Below, piece after piece: positions 50,763 to 61,779 of a stretch of DNA of 64,000 nt (its first letter is position 1; each line of letters starts with the position of its first letter). The stretch is from Geosiphon pyriformis (taxonomy: Eukaryota; Glomeromycota; Glomeromycetes; Archaeosporales; Geosiphonaceae): NCBI GenBank assembly GCA_016748015.1, contig JAAOMT010000630.1, forward strand, positions 181,357-245,356, written 5' to 3'. The position numbers and the translations under genes are program-made. The notes below the pieces were generated by a model, which worked only from the letters and a program-made list of their open reading frames with translations, searched no databases and was not told the DNA's origin.

Positions 50763-52895
50763 GTTGTTACTAATTGATAAAAGCTTTATTGTGAGAATTA
50801 GAAAAGCACTAAAGACCATTAACATTCTGTGTTTCTAGATTAGAGAAACACATCAGGCAATTGCAAGGATAGCCTCAAAGAAGACCCCAAACAGTGGGTA
50901 GATTTCAGTTCAGCCTCTGAGAAGGAGTACATAAACACACACAACAATCAAGAATTAAAGAATAACTTACATCGCAACAGTAAAAAGAAAGCCTTCAGTG
51001 TAACAGTGATATTATCACACAAATAGAATTGAGGAACTCACAAAAAACTGATTGCAATTAAAGCGGGATATCAGCAATTAAATATAACAAGAAAACCATC
51101 CCGTAACAATGGATGAAAGTGGTGACGAACCTAACATTGAGCAATCATGGGCTAGCAAAGTCAACAGCAAAATGGACAGCGTGAGTGGCATCTTGGACTT
51201 GGATAACGTGGAAAATGTCATCGCTGAGGAAACTTGCTATGTGGAGTTAGATGTTTCGGGTTTGGACGATGACATGAATGATACCATGCCAAGGAAGATG
51301 TGTACCCGCACCTATGTTCTGAACAGTAAGCCGCCACCTCTTTCTTTCAATGTTCCAAGTGATGGTGAGGATACTTTGCCTCTCCCAAGTCCCAAATTTT
51401 ATGGATCCAATTGCCTTTCTCCAATTGGGTCACATGCATCAGAGAAACGGAATTTTAATTCATCAAAATCATTTGCATTAGATATTGAGCTATCTGTAGT
51501 TCCTGGCAAAACTAATAATGATAAAATGATCAGTTTGAAAAAAAATTTTTATTGCATTAATGAGTTTGGGAGAGCCTCAACTCCCTCAAAATTCCCTAGG
51601 ATCATCAGATCCTCATTTACTTCTGAAATTAGTTTAAATAAGGCTAGGAAATTGGCAATCAGTGAGAAAATTTTAGTCAATGATAATCTGAGAAAATCAA
51701 GTGTTCATTCAAATCAGGAAGTGATCGTCAAGGAAATCCCAGTGGATCTTTCCAAATCGGCAATTGAGGCAGTGTTCTCCAAGTTTGGCAAGATTATTTC
51801 AATCAAAGTACAGCTTATTGGTCTTTGGCAAAAGGCCCTAGTAGAATATAAATCATCTGAAATGGCTGATTTGGTCGCAGCTAGATGGTCTGTGCTTATG
51901 AGAAAGAATTTTGTTTACGTGGCAAAGACAAATATTGATAAACAAATGTGGGTGTTAAGAGATCAGCATCGGGCATTGCTTTACACTCTTCCAGTTGGCA
52001 CCAATGTTTATGACCTCTCCAGTTTGTTGGAATTATATGGTGGGAAGACTTGTTATATCGGCCGTAATCCTAGTTCGTATGTTCGTGATAGATGCACTGT
52101 AATTTGTTTTGGTGATGAGGCATCCAAGTTGGCTGCTATTGGTACCGTTTCAGTTTTCAAAAATGTGAGTTTGCATTGGACTGGTCTTTCTTTGGCCAGT
52201 TGTACTTGTTGTAAACAATTCGGTCATGTTACGGTCAACTGTTTCTTGGATGAGTATTCTGGTGTTTGAGGAAGGAGGGTGGTTTCTGAGCAAGATCGGA
52301 TTCATCTAGCTGGGATATATAAGAAGAAATCAGCTCTTGTCGCTCATCCAGTCTCATTTGGTGGTAAAACATGGGCCCAAGTTGCTGGTGGCTCTCCTTC
52401 TCATATGATTTCCTCTGGTTTGGTTGGTACTGGCTTGTATTCTGGTTTGGTTCTTTCTTCAATGGCAACTGTTTCTCCTACTGTTTCTCATTTGAATGAC
52501 TGGCTGGTGATTTTGGAGCGCTCTTTAAAGCTTTTGACTGACCATGTTTCTGGCATTTTGGCTTGACTGGAATCCATTGATTTGGTTCCTGTGATGACCC
52601 CTTCTCTGAGCCTTCTTCCTGTTGTTTCTGAAACTTTGTTTTCTGATGTGGTTTCTGATATGATTTTGGATACTGCTTTGGTCTCGTCTGGTACTCCTCC
52701 ATCCGTCTTTCATGATGCTGTTGTTGAGCTCAGCTCTAGTAGTTCTAAAGTTTTCACTGCCAAAATGGGTGGTTTAGAAACAAAATTGTTTGCTTTGAAG
52801 GCCTCGGTTGGTTCGGTTTTGGATAAGTTAAACATTCTGTGCTCTGGTTCGGGTTTGTCAGTTCTCCTGTCTTCTCAATAACTTACTTAATTTAG

Positions 52896-55800
52896 AAAAT
52901 TGCCACGTGTAATATAAGAGGTATGAACAATCCTGCAAAACAGGAAGATATCATTCATTGGCACAAGGATATGAACAATTTGATTTCTATCATTACTGAG
53001 ACCAAACTGAAGGGCAAGATTTGTCCATGGATTGCAACTAGGTTTAATGGTGTTCGAGTTTTTACCTCAGATCAAGATTCTGGCAATCTGGGTTTGGGTG
53101 TAGCTATTGTTGTGAACGATTTTCTGGCTTGCCATGTGTGTAAGGTTTCTGAGGTGCCTGGTTGGCTATTCTCAATTAAGATGCTTTTTAAGAACAAACT
53201 TTCGGTATCAATTTTGGGGCTTTATGCTGGTGCTTCTCTGGCGACACATTTCTCTCAAGCCAGTAAGGTCAATTCTCTAATAGCTGGGACTGTGAACAAG
53301 TCTTCTTTTGTTGTTTTGGGTGGTGATTTCAATGAAGATGGCTCTCGCAGGTGTGCTAGTTTTAAGAAGTGTTTGGATTTGGGTTTGGTCAATTCTCTGA
53401 TGGGGAATTCATTGGCTAAGTGTCCTACCTGGAAAAATTCAAGGAGTGTTGTCAAGACTATTGATTACGTGTTTGTTTCATCAAATTTGGTCAATGCAAT
53501 AGTGAACCGAGACATTTTGGATGTTAGTAAGTATTTTGATACTGATCATCAAGCGGTTTGTGTGTCCATGGGTTTGGGTGGGCTTTTGGATGTGCATTTG
53601 AATTCTTTTCATAGGCAGGTGAATAGGGATCAATGAAAGTTTAACATTAGGAGTGCTGATGAGAGTAGATGGGACAATTTTAAGAGTGCCACTTTGGCCA
53701 ATGCTGTAATATTCTCAGATAAGTTTGCCACTGTTATAAGATTCTCCGATTTGGATGTGATGTGAGACATCATTCGCGAGGTTATGGTGCTTTCAGCAGA
53801 TGGCATTTTCAAAAAAAAATGGTTCAAGGACTTTGATAGATCTTTCTCCAAGGAATCCTCAAAGTTTCACAAATTGGAGCTTTTGGTTTCTAAGATTTTC
53901 AAGGCGTCACGTGAGGGAGATATTGTTGGTTTTTTTTTTCATGGATTGTTAGGCTTCGCTGGACAGTGTTAAGGCTTTAGTCATTCAGGATCTGATGGAT
54001 TCTGGTATGGACTCTGGTCGTGTTCTTTCTGCTCTTTCGAGTGCTCGGAAATCATATCATGCATCTAAGCTCATTGAGTCTTAGATTGCCAAGGAGGCCA
54101 ACATTAGATTAGTCATAGATAAGAGGATGGAGAGCTTTGAGGTCGATAAAGATCATACAATAAGGAGTGTGCTGGAGCGCCCATTTCATAAGGTGGTGCT
54201 TGACCACTTGGTCGCTGATAGTGAGCTGGTTTTGGAGCCTGATCAAGTTAAGAGCAAGGTGGACATAATCATGGAGGAGTAGACTAGGAAGCGTCAGGTG
54301 GTTGACAATATGTCAAGCGAATGGTGTCGCCAATATCAGCCTTTGGAGTATGTTTTTAATGAGGCTTTCTCGGGGGTAATGTGTCCAATTGGTTTTAACA
54401 AGTTGTTTGGAATGGTTTTCATCCTTCCTGATGGCAAAGCTGCTAGTCTGTTGGGTATCCCAAATGAGCTTTGGAAACATTGTGATAGGTCTGTCTTGGA
54501 GATATTGTTGGTGTTTTTGAACTCTTGTTTGGCTGGTGAATCAGTGCCCGGCCCATGGAAAGAGGCCTGGGTTTCAATAATTCCCAAGCCTTATGAGTGA
54601 GAGGGTGTTCTGACAAACACACGTCCTATTGCTTTGATCGAAACAGCTCGTAAGATTCTTTCCAAGGTTCTTTCTGATAGGATTTCTGCTGCATGCAGCA
54701 CTTTTAATGTTCTTCGTGGGGATAATTTCTCAGTTTTGAAGAGTATGACTATTCAGTCTCCCATTTTTGTGATTGGTTTGGTAATTGAGGATGCTCTGGA
54801 AAAGGACCGTGAACTCTGGCTGGTGTTACAGGATATGAGGAAGGCTTACAATTCAGTTGGCTGGGAGCATCTTGAGAAAAGTCTGGTCAGGATTAAGATG
54901 TGCAGCAAGTTTATTCGGTTCTTTGGTAGCATACATAAGGGTCGCACCAATCGGGTGATGACGGATTTTGGTTTGACTGGTGGTTATCATGTGTATGATG
55001 GCTTAGATCAGGGTGAAGTTTTTTCCCCCTTTTTGTGGCGCATCTTCTATGATCCTTTGTTGTGTGAAGTCAAACGTCAGAAGAGTGTGTGTGGATATAG
55101 GCTTAATTTGTACTTTATCTCTAAAAATGGACGTGTTGAGACTCAGGCTGGACATTCTTCTTTTTTTGCTGCTGGTGCTTTTGTCGATGATACAATTTGG
55201 GTTGGTAACAGTCAAGCTGCTGCTCAGCACATTCTCAATGTTGCCAGTGAATTTTTTCGGATCAATGATATCTTTATCAACAATACCAAAACAGTGGCCA
55301 TTTCCATCAATAGCAGAGTCAGCAGTCCCTCCCTTTTTATTAGCGGCTCTCCTATTTCTGTTGCCAGAAAAGGGGAATCTCATTAGTATCTGGGTATTTT
55401 TCTTTCAACTGAGAGTCTTTCGAAGCCGAGTTTGGCTAAGGCACATTTGGATGTTCACTTTTTCGTCAATTTGGTTCTGAGGAAGGCTATTTCAGATAAA
55501 CAATTCTTATACTTGGTATTGGCAGTTTTCCAGCCCATAATCAGTTATTGGACACAATTTAGTTTTATACTGGTTGGTGTTTGTGCCAAGTGGAATGCTC
55601 TGGTTCACAAGAGCTTGAAGCTTAAATCTGGTCTTCCGCTTGATTTTCCCAGTGATACGCTGCACTACCCTTCATTTTATGGTTTGAAATCTTTCTCGCA
55701 GATACAATCTGAATGTAAGGTGGCCTCTCTCGTCAGTTTTGTAAACTCTGGTGGGATCTTGGGTCGCTTATTTTCTCACAGGTCTCATGACTTGCAAGTT

Positions 55801-57563
55801 CAGTGTTGGCATCCTATTCATCTATTAAATTCTCCTGTTTGTGTTAATATTAGTGCTTCCAACAACTTTTTAGCAGGCTTGGTCTGTATTCTTCTTGACT
55901 GCAATTTGTCTTTAGGTGGATCTTTTGTTAGTTCTTTTCGGTCTAGTGGCAGTACACCTATGTCTACTGTTTTAGATGAATCTAAGTTTTCCAAGTTTCT
56001 TTCTTCTCTCCGATGGTTTGGCATTGCCTTTGTAGATCAACTTCGTGATTGTCATGGTGCCATCTTTAACTGGTATACCTTCAAGTGTTGGAAGAGGCTG
56101 GACCCCCATGGCTCTGTTCCGGAATGGTTCAGGCTTGCTACTGTATTTCTCAATAATGCTTCTCTCCCTTCTAATAATCAGTTTGTCTCAGATGGTGCTG
56201 TTCATCGAGATATTTTTGGTTCTGCTGATTATGCTTCTGTTTGTGGTTGTCTTTCTCAGGTCATTTCTGGTAGCTTGTCTGTTTACACAGACAGATCTTT
56301 GGGAAGTTTGGGTACTGCTGAATGTAGAGCTGGTGCTGCTGTTTTTTTCAAGGACATTGGTTTGGGTTTGGGAGTTGGTGTATTGGGCTTGATGTCATCC
56401 ACCCTTGCGGAATTGCAGGTTATTGCATTGGCCATAGAGTGTGTCCTTTTGTCCTGTTCCATTTGCATGTTTTCTGATAGTCAGTCAGCTTTGAGTGCTT
56501 GTGAGTCAGAATTGAATCTTGTGTGTCCTGACTTTCGCAATCAGTGTTGGGTTGAGCGTCAGCATATAGCTAATGTTATTCATAGTAAAAATTTGAGAGT
56601 TCGTTGGCACAAAGTCAAAGGTCACTTTGGTGTTTCTGGTAATGAACGTACTGATGAGATTGCTGGCGTTGCCTCTTTTTCCAGTTGGCGTTTGCATCCT
56701 TGCTTGGATGACATTTTCTGGTGGCTAATGGTGGTGTGGTTTCGGGCAATTCGAGACACTTTGTTCATGATATTTGCCGATCGATTTGTTGTGCACGCTG
56801 GGAAGTTGGTTCTGGTGCTAAGTTTTTAAGGAATAATTTGCTTTTTAATGTTGACTGGTTCTACTCTTCTTTGGTCTGGCATCCTGACTTGCACATGGCC
56901 ACCAGCTCCACCAGCAGGCCCTTGGCTAATGCTCATACCTATTTCATGAAGGCTCTGCATTACTGGTTGCCTGTTGCTGTGAGGAAGCATCTTTATAATA
57001 AATGTTACCCTAGTGTGTTGTGTTTATATTGTGGTGATGTGGAGTCTTCAGACCATGTGTTCTTTTGTAAGGTCGATGATTCTGCTTGTAGTCGGATTTT
57101 GGATTCTTATGTGGCTTCTTGGAAGACTCTTACTGGTTTGTCATTCTCTTTGTCAGTTGTAATACAGCTTTTGTCATCTTGTGCCTCTGATTTCCCTGTG
57201 TTCATGGTTCTATGCAAGGGTTTTGTGTTTAATGATTGGTTTTGCGAGGTTGTTTCTGTGTTCTGTGATCCCAAAATTGCAGGATTGGAGGTGGTTAAGT
57301 TTGTGCGCTCTCTTAATTTTGTCTTTAGGGATGGTGTTTGGATGGTTTGTGCTAAGTATCATGTTTACATGGAGAAGGCCAAATTGATTCTGTTGGATGG
57401 TTCAACACCTGTTTCAGTCTCTGGTTTGGTTTTGGGTTTTTTGCTGGTGTTGTCAAGCTGTTTGGCATTGCTGAAGCTGTGGATGTTCGTTTCGGTTTTT
57501 GTAAACCATGTTTATTTTTTTTCTGGTATAGGCAGATTAGTTTCAGTTCGTATATCTGTATAG
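52896..57563 (+). pseudogene. LINE copy 3 ORF2: endonuclease, RT, RNase H, zinc knuckle
   Basis: The endonuclease (52923-53636) has TETKLKG (Glu near 52998), GLYAG, GGDFNED (about 53318-53340) and DTDHQAV (about 53540). RT (about 54300-55400) has DMRKAYNSVGW, GLDQGEVFSPFLWRIFYD and FVDDTIWV (about 55180-55200). RNase H has VYTDRSLGS (56281), STLAELQVIALA, FSDSQSALS and KGHFGVSGNERTDEIA (to about 56670). Knuckle CLYCGDVESSDHVFFC is at 57023-57070. There are stops at 53634, 53763, 54082, 54280, 54598 and 55384. One frameshift falls near the T-run at 53927-53938 and one near 56700. Trp-to-stop changes dominate. Confidence 0.9.
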
Positions 57564-57692
57564 TGTTATTCTGATCGGCCCGAGTGGCTGGTCATGTGTA
57601 GACAATGCATGATTCATGCCTAGTATAGATCATTTTCTTGATATGTAGCTCTAGGTAGTGTTTGGACCTCACTCGTAAAATGAAATAAAAAA

Positions 57693-59765
57693 AAAAAAAT
57701 TAAAACTTTTATTTATTATAAAATTTACTAGATATTAATATTTAATATTGAAATATTAAGTATAATTTATAATAATTTAATTAATAAAACAGAATTTATT
57801 TATTTGTTTAATTTAAAAATAATATTAAATTCAAAGTTAATAAATTTTGAATTTGCCAAATATCAAAAAACAGTTAAAATATTTAATTACTTAAAAAATA
57901 CTTTATTTTAAAGACAATTTGAAAATATATTAATAATATTATAAATATATTAAAATTAATTTATATTAATATCTTAATAATTTTATTTTAAATAAAAAAT
58001 ATTTTTAAGAAAACAATATTACAAATATATAAATATTATAAAACTATAAATAATTATATATTATTTTAGTTATTTTATAAATCTATTTAATAAAAGTATT
58101 AAAGTATAAAAATAAAAATTAATTGGTTTTAATTTTAGTTTTTTAAGCAAATTAATACTAATTATAAAATAAATAATTAATATTTTATTTTTATTTTTTT
58201 GCATTTACTTAATTTTAATTATTTTGGTTATTTATTATATAATTTTAACAAGTTAAACAAAATATATATTTAGTTTTTAAAATTTGTTAAAATATTAGCA
58301 AAAAAAATATTAAATTTATAAAAAATTAAAAAAAGTTTTAATTTTTTTATATACAAAGCCAATTTTATCTAATATAATATAATTATTAAATAATTTATAA
58401 ATTAAACATAATTTATGTTTTTTTTTATATAATTAAACTTAAGTTAAATTATATTAAATATACAAAATTATTACTATTAAAAACAAACCAATTAATCATA
58501 TAATAGTTTTATAATATTAAATTTGGTATTAAAAATTTAAAACTTTTAAAATATTATTATTTTAACAAATTGTTTTTTATATATAAAGAAATTTAAATTT
58601 TTGTTAAATATATTTTCATATTATATTTTATTTTAAGACTTATTATTTTTTTGGTTAAATTATTAATAATTCTTTTAAAAATGCCAAAATTTTTTTAATA
58701 TTAAAAATTTTGTTTTTAAACTTAATATTTATAAAAACATAATTACCAAAATATTTTATAATTAAAATAACCAAATTAATAATAAATTAAACCAAAAATT
58801 TTAATTTAATTAATTTAAAATTTAAAAAGCTAATCTAAAGCCAAATACAAATTAATACTTATAATAACAACAAAAAAAGCCAAAAAAACAGTAGTTTTAA
58901 CATAAAATTTTATAATAACAAAATAAAACTTAAAAATTTTAAAGTTATTTATAAGTTTAAATAAAAACTTTTAAAATAAAAATAAAATATCTTATAATTA
59001 AAAACTAAATAATTAAAATCTTAATACTTAAAACAATATTAATAACCAAAAATTTTTTATTAAATATGGTTTTTTTAATGTAATAATTTTATAAACAGTA
59101 ATATTTAAATTAGTTTAAAAACTAAATATAACAATTATATATTTTAATTATTAAAAAAATTAAAAAACCAAAAAAAAACAGATGTAATTATAACTTAAAA
59201 AACCAAATTAATAATTTTAAAAATAATATAATTAAAAAAAATTGATTAATTTAATTTTATGATTTTTTTAATTAACAAAAAAAAATTTTAATATTGTTTT
59301 TTATTATTAAAATTAATTAATAAACAAACAGTTATAAATATATTAAAAAACTTAAAATATACAATAAAATATTATTAAATATCAGTAAATTTCAACATAA
59401 CTTAAAAAATTTTACCAAAAATATTAAAAATATTTTTAATATTAATAATTAAAATATATTTAGATATTTTACAAAACAATAATAACAAAAAAAAATGTAA
59501 ACTTAAAAATTATTAAAGACTTAACAACTTTAAAAATAGAAAAATATAATTTGTTTTGTATTTAAAATTAATAATAATTAATTAAAAACCAATATATTAA
59601 ATAATATAGTTTAAAATTAATTCAGATTAAAATTGGTTAATATGTTTTTATTTTTTCTAGTTATAATAAAATATAATTTAATTATTAATTATAATATAAA
59701 ATTTTGAAATTTTATAAATAATTATAATTTATATATTTATTATATATAAATCAAAAATAATAAAA
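57693..59765. other. AT-rich region without recognisable genes
   Basis: More than two kilobases of almost pure A/T with no readable frame. A short part at 58400-58445 resembles the motif at 5700-5745 and 6440-6490. I take it for a fully decayed repeat and can say no more. Confidence 0.65.
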
Positions 59766-59942
59766 AAACTTTTTTCTCTTCTATGTTTAAATTTCTCAAA
59801 GAGCAATTTTTTTGAAAAAAAAGTTTTTGTTTTTGTTTTCCTACTTATATTACTTTTAATATTTCTTAAGTTAATAATCTTTTTATAATAAATCTGAAAA
59901 CTGTTTTAAGTAGTATTATATTAAAGAAAAAGGCTTCTAAGA

Positions 59943-61745
59943 ATGTTTTTTATGGTCTTGTTAATAGTACTTTTTTTCAATAATAAAATGTCTTTGTTAA
60001 TAATATTAAGCACTTTGGGAATGAAAATTTTTTTTTTAATCAAACCTGATCTTATTAATAACATGTATTCGAATATGAATAGTAAATTCAGTAATAGTAA
60101 AATTAATAATGCTATAATAAATTTAAGTAGTGGTTTTTTTTTTGGTTTAGCTATAATAACTTCCAAAGCTAAGAGAATTAATATGGATTTGGATGATGGC
60201 TTTCTTATAAATATAATTGACTTTGGAATAAATAAAGATAAAAGTTTTCTTTTCCCTCTTTTTAATATTTCTTTTGACAAAAAGTAAGTTAACCCTAAAA
60301 TAATAAAGACTCAGATCAAAATGACTGTTAAGAAATCTTTTATATTAAATATTGATTTATTAGCTGTAGAGGAAAAATTAACAACAGCAAAAATTCAGCT
60401 TATTAAAAAAATTTTTTTGGTAATTAATGATTTTGGGAGAGTTATTATCTCCTCAAAATTTGAAAAAATTATTAGATCTATATTTACATTAGAGAAAAAC
60501 ATAAAAAAAGCTATATTATTGATTAAAAAAAAGGAATTAAAGTAAATGGTAATCTTAAAAAACAAAAATTAAGTCAAATTAGGCTGTGGTAATCAAAAAA
60601 ATTTTCATGAATATGCCAAAAAAATAATTGTTATTGTAGTAGCTAAGTTTGATAAAATAGTATTAATTTGATTATAATTAATTAGGCTATAGTAAAAAAC
60701 TGTAGTGAAATTTGTTAAATTAAGTCAAATTAAGCAATTGGTATTATAATGATCTTTTTTAATTAAAAAAAAATTCAGTATGTATAATTATAACCATAAG
60801 AGATTGCAGTATTTGGATGTTTAAGAATTGTTTTAGAACACTTTTATTTACTCTTTCTATAGAAACCACCACTTATAATCTTGGATCTTTTTTAAAAAAA
60901 GCTGATGAGAAAATTTGTGTTATTAATTGATTATTTAAGACTGATAATAAGATCTACTATGCAATAATTAGTTTTAAATCTGATAAAAAATTGGAATTTG
61001 CTTTCTATATTGAGCCAATTTTTGGTAATATAAATCTATTTTAGGCTAAAATAAACTTGGTTTAGTGCAAAAAGTGTAAAAAGTTTAAACATTTTGCTTT
61101 GAAGTGTAATGTATTAAATACATTTACTTTTAAGTCTTTGAGAATATTTAAAAGAATTGTTTTAAATACAAATTATCTTTAGGTGACCAAATTGTATGCA
61201 AAAAAAAGTGTTTCTATTTTTTGCCCTATTGTTTTTGGTAGCAAATCTTGGATATAAATGGTTTTACTTACTGTTATCTTTAATAATACTTATTTTGATT
61301 CTGGTTCTGAATTCTTTTTTTTTGGTATATTACATGTTAAAAAAAGTTTTGTAGTTGTTCAAGATAATTTATTCATTAATATTTGCTTAACTTTTTTGGA
61401 ATATTTCTTAGAGCTTTTGGCTAATTAAGTGTTATGTATTGTGTAAAAATTAAGCAGTATGCTTTTAATGTTTCTGGTGTTCACTTTTTAATATTTTTCT
61501 TTTAATGCATCTGTTTTTCTAAATTTAGAATCAGATTTTAATATGGCTTTAGACAACTTATTTGAGCTATCTATTTTTCCTTTTTTAATTGCAAATAATA
61601 TGGTTTCAAATTTAGATTTAAGCAGTTTAAAGATTTTAACTACCAAGATAGATAAATTGAAATTTAAAATAGTGGTCTTTGAAGTTTTTGTCAGTTCGGA
61701 TTTAGTAAGATTAAATTAGTTGTGTGCTGGCTTGAGTTTTTAATA
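59943..61745 (+). pseudogene. LINE copy 5 ORF1 remnant
   Basis: The clearest piece is 60321-60545 (VKKSFILNIDLLAVEEKLTT, then VINDFGRVIISSKFEKIIRS), matching the RKSFALDLD...INGFGGVSTPSKFSGIIR block of copy 2. A knuckle remnant CKKCKKFKHFALKC is near 61067-61110; its Cys/His spacing CX2CX4HX4C is intact. The N-terminal 59943-60287 frame is probably also ORF1 but is not clearly alignable. Many stops. Confidence 0.7.
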
Positions 61746-61779
61746 TTTTTTTTATCTCAATAATTAATTTAGCTTGAAA

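Larger units (their letters stand above)
49681..51108. repeat. Solo-LTR-like insertion in LINE copy 3 ORF1 (contains assembly gap)
   Basis: It begins TGTTATGGTTT and ends AAACCATCCCGTAACA, giving TG..CA with near-inverted ends. It is flanked by a perfect ATGG on both sides (49677-49680 and 51109-51112). Removing it with one ATGG rejoins ORF1 in frame, and the joined protein aligns with copy 1. Bases 50041-50762 (722) are N, so a complete element inside cannot be excluded, though the total size fits a solo LTR. It belongs to none of the other LTR families here. Confidence 0.82.
49494..52881 (+). pseudogene. LINE copy 3 ORF1 (gag-like), split by an LTR
   Basis: It starts MKLVDFAAGGFGSISAGLG at 49494. 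The frame breaks at 49680 with the LTR and resumes at 51109, then stays in one frame to 52881 with two TGA stops (52267 and 52564). The ATG at 51109 is not a real start; it comes from the duplicated ATGG target. Parts seen: SKSFALDIELSVVPGK (about 51470), QEVIVKEIPVDLSKSAIE (RRM-like, about 51720), DQHRALLYTLPVGT (about 51965), knuckle CTCCKQFGHVTVNC (52205-52245), and a Ser/Val-rich tail. It presumably binds LINE RNA. Confidence 0.85.
49366..57692 (+). mobile_element. LINE copy 3, full length, moderately preserved, interrupted by a solo LTR
   Basis: The 5' UTR is at 49366-49493 (ctctttctttcgttaatccc, shared with copy 1), ORF1 from 49494 to 52881, ORF2 from about 52896 to 57563, then a 3' UTR and a poly-A tail at 57679-57692. 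A 1,428-base LTR insertion (49681-51108) splits ORF1. The 3' UTR (ggcccgagtggctggtcatg) is also seen in copies 1 and 2 on the other strand. The layout confirms the family's structure. Confidence 0.92.

Noticed and set aside
50031-50825. 264-codon - strand frame
   Set aside because: It consists almost only of undetermined bases from the assembly gap.
13225-57692. Reassignment of TGA to tryptophan, because many in-frame TGA codons fall on conserved Trp
   Set aside because: TAG also replaces Trp at several sites, TGG is used freely in the same ORFs, and VPS4 and RABGGTA use standard codons. Mutation explains it better.
59921-60280. 119-codon - strand frame rich in Leu, Ile and Lys
   Set aside because: Low-complexity AT-driven frame opposite a LINE ORF1 remnant; no motif.
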